A stretch of DNA of 64,000 nt from Hofstenia miamia (Eukaryota; Xenacoelomorpha; Acoela): positions 1,816,618-1,880,617 of the forward strand of contig SCFE01000034.1 in assembly GCA_004352715.1 (NCBI GenBank), read 5' to 3'. Numbering within the stretch: position 1 is the stretch's first letter; every line of letters begins with the position of its first letter. The notes beneath the pieces are model-generated. The model saw nothing but the letters and a program-made list of their open reading frames with translations, searched no databases and was not told the origin of the DNA. Below are positions 11,720 through 22,692 of the stretch, piece after piece. The translations under genes and the position numbers were made by a program.

Positions 11720-12965
11720 NNNNNNNNNNNNNNNNNNNNNNNNNNNNNNNNNNNNNNNNNNNNNNNNNNNNNNNNNNNNNNNNNNNNNNNNNNNNNNNNN
11801 NNNNNNNNNNNNNNNNNNNNNNNNNNNNNNNNNNNNNNNNNNNNNNNNNNNNNNNNNNNNNNNNNNNNNNNNNNNNNNNNNNNNNNNNATATATATATAT
11901 ATATATGTGAGGGGTAAAATGTAACATCTGCACTTGGTATGCCATAAAAAGAAAAACTACAACAAACAATCCAGGTTTTTGCTAATTAAGATTATTGTCA
12001 GAAGTCTAGAATAAGAAAAGCATACTATCAGAAGTTTCGCATTAAATTAGTTAATTTTTAAACAGAAAGCTTTGACAATGCACTTATTAAAATTCTATTA
12101 AAAATATAAGAGATGAAAAATTAAATTGAAATAATGGCTTCAATCAAATTGAATACCACTGTGGAAGAACACTTCTTAATAAAACCTATTATATTAATTA
12201 CTTTTCGTTTATAATATTTCTCTGATTTATGTAAAATAACTCCATCGGAGGCTTCATTAATTTAAGTCAAATGAATTCATATATCTATTCTCCCTATGCA
12301 CTCCCTTTGTCATTGACTAGCTGCTAGAAATAATTTTTCTGTGAACTGGAGACATCTTTCTTTATAATTAATACAATAGTTTAGTAAAAATTCTTCCCGG
12401 ATAGTGACCAATAATAGAGAATGGAGAGAATATATTTGCATTGGTTAATACTCATTTGATTCATGAGAGTGAATTTAATTAATGAAATAGTAAAACTTTC
12501 AGATTGTGTTAAACATAACCTCAATAGCTTACTATAAATATATTCTGCAGTGTTTCATCATAGACTTATTTACTGTTTTTCAATCAATTGATTGGTTTAT
12601 ATTAGTCAATTATATTTTACGAACATCAATCATGACTTCTTTCTTATATTGGTATTGTCTCCAAAATTTTCATTTTATTTATCTGTTTTCCAAATCCAGC
12701 CAACAAATTTTTGATGAAGGAACATATGGGCCACGGAAGGCTTATATATATTTTTTTATTTGAGATAGAAGGTACAGATATCAAATATGCAAACAAGCAC
12801 CCAATTAGGTGAAATTATCGTCAAGGGTTTAGCTATAAGTATTTTTGACACATCCAGTGTAATATTAGTTCATATTTATTAATTTGTAGCTGTAAAGAGG
12901 TGTAGTTTTTCACATGGTACTGATTATAATTTTATTTATTTTGCATTCTATAGTGCCAATAAACG
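11341..12965. other. Intergenic with (TA)n gap, no gene seen
   Basis: Beyond the LINE A 5' end the sequence is A+T-rich with a TA microsatellite and a 169-base N gap (11720-11888). The open frame at 12506-12763 lacks recognisable features. At 12955-12975 a 'caataaacgctattattatt' stretch looks like the 3' tail of an unrelated LINE on which R4/Dong copy 1 ends. Confidence 0.5.
11676..11906. repeat. (TA)n microsatellite with N gap 11720-11888
   Basis: Pure TA repeat on both sides of 169 Ns. Open frames of alternating Tyr and Ile here are artefacts of the repeat. Confidence 0.95.
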
Positions 12966-13081
12966 CTATTATTATTCTTGCTTCTCACAGCTTCATGCTG
13001 GTGTCCCTCTCATCTCGGGGAACTTACCAGTTCCCAGGGAGTCTGTGAGCTTTCCTCAGGACTCTAACTGTTCCTAACAAT

Positions 13082-13500
13082 GCTGCCTTCTGTGCTATTG
13101 CCCCTCCCCACTTTGATAATCCCAACTCTTATGCTTCTTACACACTGCTACTAGTGCTTCTACTACAACTGGGACTACTTCAACCTTCTTAAACTTCCAC
13201 AGCCTTTCTATTTCCCCTGCCAACACCCTGTACTTGTCTATCTTTTCCTTCTCCATGCTTTCTACATTTCTGTTCTTTGGTACTGCTATGTCTATCACTG
13301 TTCTCAAACTTTTTTCTTTGTCTATCACTACTATGCCTGGTCTTCGTGCTTCTATCACCTTGCTTGTCTGTATGTTGAAGTCCCACAGTATCTTATCTTC
13401 TCATTTTCTATGACGCCCTGTGACCTATGCTCATACCACTTGTCTTCTGCTTCTAACCCATGCTCTCTGCTCAAGCTCTAATGTACCATTCTTCCCACCT
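13082..13500 (-). pseudogene. R4/Dong copy 1: C-terminal restriction-like endonuclease
   Basis: It reads KVIEARRPGIVVIDKEK, then TVIDIAVPKNRNVE, EKIDKYRVLAGEIERLW and KVEVVPVVVEAL, the conserved PD-(D/E)xK-type nuclease block of R2/R4-group LINEs, which nicks the target for target-primed reverse transcription. Compared with copy 2, the RPD triplet is RPG here, losing a catalytic-type Asp, and a deletion near the C-terminus shifts the frame (SWDYQSGEGQ). Confidence 0.75.
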
Positions 13501-13573
13501 TGTCATGCCTGAACTTATACGCATTCTGTTCCAACTTCTCACACCCTGATATCAGATGATCTACTATCTCTGC

Positions 13574-14548
13574 CTATTTCTTAAATAGCCTACACTTATC
13601 ACTTACTTTTACTCTTCCGTCTATCTGCTTCTTCACCATGTTTGTTCTTATTGCTTGCTCCTGTGCTGCCATTATCAGTACTTCTGTTTCTCTTTTCAGT
13701 CCTGCCTTCTTTAACCACTTGTTGCTTACTTCTGTTTCTCTTTTCAGTCCTGCCTTCTTTAACCACTTGTTGCTTTCTTCTTTGTCACATTTTTCAGTGT
13801 TCCTCCAGTATTGTCCATTCATCACCTTCTGCCTACACCTTGTTTGTCTCTCTGATTCCATCCTACTCTGGTATATGTTCTTTCCTTCACTCTCAGTTCT
13901 TATCTTCTTTAACTCCTTAGTGACCTCTAGTAGGGATCCTCTAGGTTGCTCTTCTACATATTCATTTAGCCCTAGTGGTTCGGCTTCTACAGTTTCCTTT
14001 ACACTTAGCAGTCCTTTCCCTCCCTTATGCCTTGCCATGTACAGCCTATCTACATCTCCATTTAAGTTGAATGCTCTCTCTGCTGCTAGTATCTTCCTTG
14101 TCTCCCTGTCTAATTCTCTCAGTTCATTCTTGTTCCACCTAACTATTCCTGCCGAATATCTCAACACTGGTATCNNNNNNNNNNNNNNNNNNNNNNNNNN
14201 NNNNNNNNNNNNNNNNNNNNNNNNNNNNNNNNNNNNNNNNNNNNNNNNNNNNNNNNNNNNNNNNNNNNNNNNNNNNNNNNNNNNNNNNNNNNNNNNNNNN
14301 NNNNNNNNNNNNNNNNNNNNNNNNNNNNNNNNNNNNNNNNNNNNNNNNNNNNNNNNNNNNNNNNNNNNNNNNNNNNNNNNNNNNNNNNNNNNNNNNNNNN
14401 NNNNNNNNNNNNNNNNNNNNNNNNNNNNNNNNNNNNNNNNNNNNNNNNNNNNNNNNNNNNNNNNNNNNNNNNNNNNNNNNNNNNNNNNNAACATCTTCCT
14501 TGAACTAGCATACATCTTCAAGTCGTCCATGTACCACATGTGACTCAC
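13574..14548 (-). pseudogene. R4/Dong copy 1: RT catalytic box to thumb and linker
   Basis: The segment opens with HMWYMDDLKMYASSRKM, containing the catalytic YMDD box, and is then interrupted by the N gap. It resumes with the conserved linker (RYSAGIVRWNKNELRELD; RHKGGKGLLSV) and ends at a stop just after the zinc-finger position, where CRLF replaces the CRLC seen in copy 2. A 16-residue stretch (SNKWLKKAGLKRETEV) is present twice in tandem through a 48-bp duplication. Confidence 0.75.
13681..13776. repeat. 48-bp exact-frame tandem duplication inside R4/Dong copy 1
   Basis: Two adjacent 48-bp units (13681-13728 and 13729-13776) repeat 16 codons of the retrotransposon linker without changing the frame. 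Copy 2 at 41.2 kb has one unit, so the duplication arose in copy 1 or its source. Confidence 0.9.
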
Positions 14549-14559
14549 TGCTTTACCAT

Positions 14560-14978
14560 TCTATGCCTGTCTCCTTTAACTTTTCTGTGTTAGGGATTAA
14601 GCTAACTACAAACAGTAGTGGTGCTAAGCTGTCTCCCTGGAATATGCCTCGCCTAAACCTCAACCTGTGCCCGTCTATCTCAGTCTGCCACTTTCCCATT
14701 TCCGTGAAACTCCATTGGTCTCTAGCGTCTTCAATACCCACCTATGTGATATACGGTCATATGCCTTCCTGTAGTCTATCCATGCCATTGCTAATTTTGT
14801 CTTCCTTCTTCTAAAATTCTCCACCACTGCCTGGTCTATCAACAACTGATCTTTGCATCCTCTTGTCTTTGTCCTACATCCCTTCTGCTTCTCTGGTATC
14901 AAACTGTTCTGTTCTAAGTAACATGCCAGCCTACTTAAAATCACAGAAGTCAATAATTTCCAAGTTGTTGGATTATTA
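14560..14978 (-). pseudogene. R4/Dong copy 1: N-terminal reverse-transcriptase part
   Basis: RT motifs 1-4 can be read in two frames: [53 protein letters not shown] (motif A, with the catalytic Asp in WIDY), then after a frameshift FQGDSLAPLLF (motif B). The catalytic FxDD-type box is MDDL, at the start of the next open segment (14548 downwards). Upstream, translation stops making sense at the ATTATT repeat near 14975, so the copy is truncated there. Confidence 0.75.
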
Positions 14979-14990
14979 TTATTAGTATTA

Positions 14991-15589
14991 TTATTATGGT
15001 TATTAAAACTTTTTCGTAAATTGGTTTGCCTCAATTTATTAGAAGCATTTATGGGATAATTCGATCTACAGGCAAACTTCAAACGTCACTAGCTTAGTTG
15101 CGCTGAATATACATTTTACCAACAGTGATGAACCCATTGAACATAATTTTTTTGAAAAAATCAATTTTGATATTCTTCTTATAGCTGTTTGAAAATTCTT
15201 CATACATTCAGTATCTGGCGAAAGAATTTTGAAAAAATTCGTTTTTAATCAATAAATTCTATTGAAGTTTTGAATTTTAGTGCATGAACAAATGATGCTG
15301 GAAGTAATAATATGATAATCAATGTTTACTGTCCCAATAGGATGAGAAGTCAAGTGATCTTTATTAATAAAATTAATCAGAATATTAAGAGAAATTTTAA
15401 AATTGGAGTTGTCGCAAATTTTTTGTGATAATTTTGGGGAAGATTCTTCATTTTCATTGTTGAGAAAAAATATTAGTGACATCAACATACAGTATATGCT
15501 GGTCAAATACCTGTTCTAGTGTTGTATTCGTGAAATCTTAACGTGTATAGCCTTGAATTTCAACATGTTTGGAGGTTTAAATATGTGCG
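14991..15589. other. Intergenic, no gene seen
   Basis: An A+T-rich spacer between the two LINEs. The frame at 15249-15506 (-) has no recognisable motif. LINE B truncates at about 15590. Confidence 0.5.
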
Positions 15590-15767
15590 CTAGTCTTTGT
15601 ATATCAATGATGAAGGAATAGATTTCTTATTTAATGCTCGCTCTCCATTGTTTAGTATATCTTCTGGAGTTCCTCAGGGCTCCATATTGGGTCCTCTTCT
15701 TTTCATTATATATATATATATATCTGAAATCGAATTGATTGCTGCAAAACACCGCATACCTATCATG

Positions 15768-16058
15768 TGCTATGCTGATGATGTTCAACTTTATGTTGCT
15801 ATGCATAACGCTGATGATAGCTCTGTCACCCGTCTACAGAAGTGTATTACTGAAATACGCAATTGGTATGNNNNNNNNNNNNNNNNNNNNNNNNNNNNNN
15901 NNNNNNNNNNNNNNNNNNNNNNNNNNNNNNNNNNNNNNNNNNNNNNNNNNNNNNNTGCTATGCTGATGATGTTCAACTTTATGTTGCTATGCATAACGCT
16001 GATGATAGCTCTGTCACCCGTCTACAGAAGTGTATTACTGAAATACGCAATTGGTATG
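15768..16058. repeat. 103-bp identical duplication flanking an N gap
   Basis: 15768-15870 and 15956-16058 are identical and separated by 85 Ns. The duplicated piece is the RT catalytic region, so the normal coding order is restored if one copy is removed. This is most likely overlapping contig ends placed either side of an artificial gap. Confidence 0.85.
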
Positions 16059-16406
16059 CTTCAAACAACATGGAATTGAATGATGGCAAATCTGATGGTT
16101 TGGTTGTCACTTCTGTTCGTGGTTCTTCTCCTTCTCTTGATATCTATGTTGGAGATACTTTTCTTACTCCTTCCAATGCTGTCAGAAACTTTGGGTTCAT
16201 TTTTGACTCGACTCTCTCCCACCGTGAAGCAGTGGTGAAATTGTGCCATTGGTATGGTTGCACTTCGACGCCTCTGGCAAATTCGCCATTACTTAGAGGT
16301 TAATACATCTAAGCGTCTTGTCAGTGCGTTTGTCACATTTTATATTGATGCATACAATTTACTCTTGTTTGGTATTCCTACTTCTCTTCTCCATAAGTTG
16401 CAGTTA

Positions 16407-17167
16407 TTACAGAATTCTGCTGCTCGCTTTACAATGAATATTGGCCCACGAGAACACATTACCCCCATTTTGCAGGCTCTAAATTGGCTTCCAGTTCAAT
16501 ATCGCATTGTTTACAAAATTTCTCTTACAGTATGGAAAGCTTTGCAGTCTTGCACCGAGTCACATTTCGGAACTTTTTGATTTTTGTGATAATGGTCATG
16601 ACCTTAGATCTAGTGATCAACTTAGGTTAACTGCTCCACTTGTTAGTACGTCGAACTCTTCACGTGCGTTATCAGTTGCAGGTCCTAAGGTATGGAATGA
16701 TCTACCTCTTAATGTTAAGATGTCTCCCACCATAACTGTACTTAAAGCGAGGCTAAAGGCTAATCTTTTTCTGCTTGCATTATTTTNTTACAGAATTCTG
16801 CTGCTCGCTTTACAATGAATATTGGCCCACGAGAACACATTACCCCCATTTTGCAGGCTCTAAATTGGCTTCCAGTTCAATATCGCATTGTTTACAAAAT
16901 TTCTCTTACAGTATGGAAAGCTTTGCAGTCTTGCACCGAGTCACATTTCGGAACTTTTTGATTTTTGTGATAATGGTCATGACCTTAGATCTAGTGATCA
17001 ACTTAGGTTAACTGCTCCACTTGTTAGTACGTCGAACTCTTCACGTGCGTTATCAGTTGCAGGTCCTAAGGTATGGAATGATCTACCTCTTAATGTTAAG
17101 ATGTCTCCCACCATAACTGTACTTAAAGCGAGGCTAAAGGCTCATCTTTTTCTGCTTGCATTATTTT
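16407..17167. repeat. 380-bp near-identical duplication around a single N
   Basis: 16407-16786 is repeated at 16788-17167 with about one difference (taat versus tcat in the last codons). The single N at 16787 joins them. As with the 103-bp pair, this fits an unmerged contig overlap better than a biological tandem duplication. Confidence 0.85.
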
Positions 17168-17204
17168 TGTTACCGCTATGAAGCAATTTTGTATGTAGCG
17201 GTCT

Positions 17205-17252
17205 ATAAATACATATTATTATTATTATTATTATTCTTGCATCTCACAGCTG
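17205..17252. repeat. (ATT)n tail of LINE B abutting an R4/Dong-type 3' end
   Basis: After the LINE B 3' UTR, (ATT)n runs to about 17233 and continues as CTTGCATCTCACAG, exactly the minus-strand 3' end of R4/Dong copy 2 (40451-40464). The following sequence does not match R4/Dong, so only about 14-20 bp of that element is present. Confidence 0.6.
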
Positions 17253-18889
17253 GAAAAACGGTTTGTCCTTTAAAAAGGACGCCATGTTGTTTAAGGTAAA
17301 GTATTTTATGCAAATATTCAAAATATTCCAAATATTTCTCAGAATGATGAAATAGCTTAGGACCAAATTCATTGGATAATAATTTTGAATTGAATATTAT
17401 ATTGGATTTTTGAGGTGTTTATTAGAGCAGAAATAATTACTTCATTCAAGCAATAATATTGACACATTTATGAACAGATTAAATACCGCTTGGGGTTATT
17501 AATAAATTTATGAATCTACCGAGAGTGTAAATCTTTTAAAAAAATTTCACACTTTTAAAATTTAGATTGCAGTTATCAATCAGTAGAAATTATAAGATAC
17601 TCCAGTAAAAGTTTTATAGGCCATTGCAACACTTTAAAGTGTTGAGAGAATGTGGATTTGAAAAACAGACGTTTGTCAATTTCTAAACAAATTGGGAAAT
17701 TTCGCTTTGTTTTGTAGGTATGGATCTATAATACAATATGATCATCAGTAGTACTTTACTAGTAAATATATTTTTAGATAACAATAATAACGGTTATTAG
17801 TGGTGATAAAAGTGTCAATACAGCAATAGTACAATTTAATTCAATAAAATCAATACTTAATTCAGAAGATGTAGATATCATGAAAAGTAATCACTACTAC
17901 TAAACAATATTTAACGTATTTCATTCATATCTATGAAGCCTGCGGATCCCATACCAAAATTACATAATGTGTCACTGAAAGAAAAAATTATAAATGCTCC
18001 AAAATTTATCTATTGATATTGTATGTACATTAGATGTGTAACTATTTTGTAAAATAACAATAAAAATAAAAAATTTTCAAAAACGTTCACGCCTTAGTCC
18101 TAGCATGAAATAGATATAGGGGAGACGAGGGTAGATTGAAATGGTTTTTTAAGCAACCTTATATGTAAATCTAAAAAGGTATTTGGTTTGTTCGAATTCG
18201 TGAAGCAAAAGATTGATGATTTAAATACTTAGGATGATAAAATTAAAAACTATTATTAAGCTCTGGTTTCTGTATTTAAGGATAAAAATTCGCATGTCAG
18301 TACAACCTGTACTGGTTTGAACAAGTTATCCTTTTTTTAAGACAAGGCTTAAAATGATAACTTAACCTAAATAACAAAACAAGTAAAAAATATTATTTGT
18401 AATATAATTAAAATTTATCAGAGTGATCATAGAATCCTAATTACTGTAAAGATAATCCTAAGCATAGTTTGATTTACCAGTGTATACTTCATTTGTCGGT
18501 ATTTTTCCATCGGAATTCCATAAATCATACTTTGAGAGTAGCATCAAAAAATTTTTGCTCTCTAGTTTTCTAAAATTAAAACTTTTAACCGTAGTTCTGA
18601 TGTAGGATTCTTTACACAACTACTTTGTGCCCAAAGCCATCCATTTTTTAACAATTGAAATGTATTGCGCATTTTTTGCTTTAAACCTAAATATATAGAT
18701 TGTCTTGATTATTAGCCATAGAAAATATATATGCCAAATTTGCTTTAAGAATTTCAAAATAAATACGGGGCCACTTTGCGGGATCTTCTCAATATTCCAG
18801 CAATGCTTAACCTTAAGCAGCTTATGTGGTTTAAATGGACAATCTATTTTTTGACATTTATATAATATTTTCTAAAAGCCCATTAAGAA

Positions 18890-18973
18890 ATTAGAAAATC
18901 GTACAGCATGGACAATTCAGAAACAAAAATGAAAGAGTAGACATTCTTCTATCTTGTTGTGCTTTCAGATATT

Positions 18974-19032
<59 letters not shown>

Positions 19033-19141
19033 NNNNNNNNNNNNNNNNNNNNNNNNNNNNNNNNNNNNNNNNNNNNNNNNNNNNNNNNNNNNNNNNNNNN
19101 NNNNNNNNNNNNNNNNNNNNNNNNNNNNNNNNNNNNNNNNN

Positions 19142-19171
<30 letters not shown>
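18890..19171. repeat. Dispersed-repeat fragment running into (TA)n with N gap 19033-19141
   Basis: 'gaaagagtagacattcttctatcttgttgtgctttcagatattgg' followed by TA repeats parallels 39121-39174 ('agagacaattctctatcttgttttgtttttagattttta', then TA repeats). This suggests the TA tract belongs to the repeat itself. Confidence 0.5.
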
Positions 19172-19175
<4 letters not shown>

Positions 19176-20858
19176 TCGTGGTTGTTTAAAGTTAAGCAAA
19201 CAAAATGAAACTTTGTCATATCTCTCTTGTAACAGATAATTTTAATTATCTTTTCTACAAAACAATATTTTTGCAATTTAAAGCACTTTAAAAATTATCC
19301 ATTTATATTGCTTTAGCCCTTATCAGGAACATTAAAATAACATATGTTGTGGTATTTCTGTCAACATTTTGTTGACATCATAGATCAAAATAGGATATTG
19401 AAAACTTATATTTATAATGAATACATTCTAGTAAATGATAAAAATGTTTACTACAGTACATAAAATATTTCTACTAATGGCTATAATTGATAATTGATAT
19501 GAAAACTTAGCATCTAATAAAAATCTTATTTATTATTACTATTAGATGCAATATACAGATAAAAATATAATCACTCAAACAACACCACTTGTATTCAAGG
19601 CATGCTCGTAAATCTATGTGAAAGAGTCTCTGCATGATTCACATACAATATGATGAACCAAGCATTCATATTGAGAGTAATAATCAAAATTTCGAACAGT
19701 TATTTTGCCACAAAAATAACTACTTCCAAAACTTCTATGTGACTGCTGAACACTTGATGATATTAGTATACTCTTATCTATAAATTTTGATGGTAAGTAC
19801 AGCATTTCAACCACTTTCATTGATTTTTAGTGGTTAAAGACTGCACTTAGTTTGATTCTCAGCAATCAGAAATATACCCTTAAAAAATTATTTTTGTTCA
19901 GCTTATATCTATTTTTCTTCAAAATAATATGTGCATTATTACTTGCCACATTGACGAGAATATAAAGGAATTTTGAGTCTACAGATTGTGTGTCTTGCAG
20001 TTATTCTTCAAAGCTATCAACACCACTTTTCAAGCGATGGGAAACAGAATCTCTTTCAATTTTGTAATTATAAGATTTCTACAACTGTTTTATGATATAC
20101 GTATGCATCAAATAATTATATTCATGCTACTATAGAACAATTATTATTGTGATATTATAATATGCATGATTTAAACTAAATATTGACAGACGCTCTGATA
20201 AGTGTTAATAAGATTCCAGATATTAAGAAAAAATTAGCAATCTTACAATTTAATATTCACGTTTGAATGATATCAATATCATTGATTTTCATTTCAGTGA
20301 AATGCAGACATCATAATTCAAAAAAATTTTCAAGATAATTAGGTGATAATTAGGTGATCTTCCTTTAAACTATTTTTGCTGACGTGTTACTCACGTAAAT
20401 CCTTCAATAATTGCCTTTTATGTGCTTACAAAACAAAGGATAATTTTGAAAGGCCGGTATTCAACAATCCATAAAGGGGATTCGTTATAATATAATCAAA
20501 GCCTTGAAGTAATTTTTAGTTGGTGATACTCAATTGCGACCTAATCTCCTTGAAATGGTAATATTTCCCCAATTAATTAGATTAAGCAAAGTGTTTTGTC
20601 CGAACATTAAAACTGTTTCTACGAAATAAACATATTTGGATTAATATCATAGATGTTTATTACCATTTCAAAATTAATAAAATTCGTCCCTCATTCCTTT
20701 AATGACTTTGGAAAGAGATAATCACTGAGGTCAACGAATTGCTTCTCTGTAAATTATTAAAACTAGCCATTATGATATGCACTTGTATAAAACTTTTTAT
20801 TTCCATGCAATTTCACATTTTCAGGGCCCTAAATACAAACATCCCGACACTAATGCAT

Positions 20859-20861
<3 letters not shown>

Positions 20862-20895
<34 letters not shown>

Positions 20896-20980
20896 NNNNN
20901 NNNNNNNNNNNNNNNNNNNNNNNNNNNNNNNNNNNNNNNNNNNNNNNNNNNNNNNNNNNNNNNNNNNNNNNNNNNNNNNN

Positions 20981-21012
<32 letters not shown>
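20862..21012. repeat. (TA)n microsatellite with N gap 20896-20980
   Basis: TA repeat on both sides of 85 Ns; no coding content. Confidence 0.95.
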
Positions 21013-21015
<3 letters not shown>

Positions 21016-21302
21016 GAATTGATGAACATTTGGTAGAGAAATGGTAACAATATCATTTTGTGCCTAAAAACGTAGTAGTTTCCCAAATGTAATGTATTTT
21101 TTAAATGCTTGAGCGACACAGCATCCAGTAACTCTTATCAAACAGCAACGATTATCATGATTTGTTCATTTTTGTACAATGGTTAGATTTGATTCATTTC
21201 AAAATCAAACAAAAATTACTAAGCAAGTAGAAAATCGTTAATGAACAGAACTTGAAACAGAATGGTGTCACCATTGTATCTACAAATCCGCGAATACTGT
21301 AA

Positions 21303-21666
21303 CAGAGATGGACACGGGCCGAATTTTTTAGGCCCGTCCCGTCAACTATTATTCCAAGCCCGTTTTCAGATCGTGTTGGAAATTTTGTAGCCCGTTTTCG
21401 GCCAGTCAAAATTTATTTATCTATTTCAACACATTAAATTTTGGCTGTAGCACTAAGTCAATTTTGACCACAATCTCTCTCTGCTTGGGTGGCATATATA
21501 TATTTAATGCAACGTTACATAAAGTTGGATAGGTGCTTCTATTGAGATTTCAAAAATGTACATTTACAAGCTTGTTACAATTCATTTTATTCGACCCATT
21601 TTTTGTCCGTAATTTCCTAAATCCTTGAACCGGCACGTAGGCTAGCCCGGCCCGTGTCTATCTCTG
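21303..21666. mobile_element. hAT-type non-autonomous element (MITE), about 364 bp
   Basis: The ends are inverted: CAGAGATGGACACGGGCCG at 21303-21321 and, reversed, CAGAGATAGACACGGGCCG at 21666-21648 (18 of 19 match). They begin CAG and are followed by G+C-rich sequence, as in hAT elements. Directly outside are tactgtaa (21295-21302) and tgttgtaa (21667-21674), matching at 6 of 8 positions, which fits an aged 8-bp target duplication. There is no transposase inside, so it would have been moved by an autonomous relative. Confidence 0.8.
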
Positions 21667-21674
21667 TGTTGTAA

Positions 21675-22571
21675 TACAGAAAACGTCCTGTCTTTGCATT
21701 AAATGTTTTTTTTTGGAATTTTTGTTATAAAATCTATATATGGTTTATTATATGATTTATTGTTTTAATTACTTCAAAAATAATTTCATTTTTGTACTCC
21801 TGATAATCAGCATCGTTAGGCCCGACTTGCATCAATTCGTTTGAAAAAATTGCACCATAGGCACAAACAAGCTTGTATAAGTAAAGTTATTAATGTGAAT
21901 ATTAAGAACAAGTTATAGAAATTCCGAAACTCTATTTGCACAACTGTTAATCTTTTGCCATTAACTGTAAATGGACATTCGTAGATTGCAGATCAATATC
22001 ATCATGTTATCTAATATGCACATTTTATAACGAAACTGGTTTTTCTCTTTTACATTTGGGAATTTCCTTTGCATTCTCTCAATCTTGTTGACTGAATTTA
22101 AATTAGAAAATACTTGCTATAATTTTACACTGTCAAAATTTTCGGTTATTGAAACGTAAATTTGCATTAATTACAATCAAGCTAGACGTCTGGGTGTAAC
22201 ACGCCCTACATAATGTTTATAGCAGTCATTTCAAAGTCATTACATAGTTTGTTGAATTTCTATATTTTGACGGGCTTTCATTGGCCACCTTACATTATTT
22301 AAATTTCTTGTATTTGTTCGGCAAGGTTTCACAACCCCAATCTTAAACTTATTAAGTCCATAAAATTATGGGAAATTTTATTAAATTCTCTATAATAGTC
22401 AATGTTTTGACGAAGGTGACATTTAGACATAACAGCAATTTTTTATTCCCTTACACGGGAGGCAGTGATGAGGAAGTATCGCTGTTAGAAAAAGTGACAT
22501 GATTTTTATCCAAATTAAAACATTCACGATGATAAAGAATTGAATGACCAGTATCTCATTTCATTAATCGA
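21675..22571. other. Intergenic, no gene seen
   Basis: A+T-rich spacer between the hAT-type MITE and the mariner element. No open frame with recognisable content and no repeat that I can identify. Confidence 0.5.
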
Positions 22572-22692
22572 TTGGGTTAGAAAGAAAGTTCGTGCGGTTT
22601 TCATTAATTAATTTAATTTATTTAAATAATTTAATTAAGTATATATTGCACCCATTTATTGTAATTATTTCACAACATGAATAAACATTACT

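Larger units (their letters stand above)
12967..14990 (-). mobile_element. R4/Dong-like non-LTR retrotransposon, copy 1 (5'-truncated)
   Basis: The minus-strand order is RT, then a region with a zinc-finger position, then a restriction-like endonuclease near the C-terminus, which is the layout of the R2/R4/Dong/NeSL group. The 3' end (GAGAAGCAAGAATAATAATAG) is shared with copy 2 apart from small differences. Both sides touch TTA/ATT repeats (12967-12976 and about 14975-14998), matching the known preference of Dong elements for TAA repeats. There is an N gap at 14175-14489. It is about 95% similar by eye to copy 2 and carries several stops. Confidence 0.85.
15597..17181 (+). pseudogene. LINE B ORF2: reverse transcriptase C-terminal half
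   Basis: RT motifs are easy to read: GVPQGSILGPLLF (15674-15712), the catalytic box CYADDVQLY at 15768-15795 and again at 15956-15983, then NNMELNDGKSD and NFGFIFDSTLSH (motif E region). A frameshift near 16250 leads into the thumb and C-terminal domain (QNSAARFTMNIGPREH, LNWLPVQYRI). A second frameshift near 16550 leads into APSHISELFDF and AGPKVWNDLPLNVK, ending LLPL* at 17181. This C-terminal block is characteristic of CR1/L2-type elements. The frameshifts may be real, or errors near the assembly joins. Confidence 0.8.
15590..17230 (+). mobile_element. CR1-like non-LTR retrotransposon B (5'-truncated)
   Basis: Only the RT half and 3' end are present. The 3' UTR is short and ends TATAAATACATATTATT followed by an (ATT)n tail, typical of a CR1/L2-type 3' microsatellite. 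The true length is obscured by an N gap (15871-15955) and a single-N join (16787), both flanked by duplicated sequence. Apart from those joins it looks younger than LINEs C and D: codons are clean and only two frameshifts are needed. Confidence 0.85.
17253..21294. other. Intergenic, no gene seen
   Basis: A+T-rich DNA with short palindromes (for example gtcctttaaaaaggac at 17265-17280 and aacactttaaagtgtt at 17628-17643). It holds two (TA)n tracts with N gaps (18977-19171 and 20862-21012) and a fragment of the dispersed repeat described at 32.75 kb (18890-18980). Frames such as 19614-19820 (-) have no recognisable domains. Confidence 0.5.

Noticed and set aside
11625-11969. Long frames of alternating Ile and Tyr at each (TA)n tract (also at 18.9, 20.8, 30.2, 39.2 and 53.9 kb)
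   Set aside because: They are translations of TA microsatellites and N gaps, not proteins.
13638-14543. Plus-strand frames of 90-300 codons opposite the R4/Dong copies (also 40553-41964)
   Set aside because: They are shadows of the minus-strand RT and nuclease frames; composition (Ser, Cys, Leu, Phe-rich) is that of antisense sequence.
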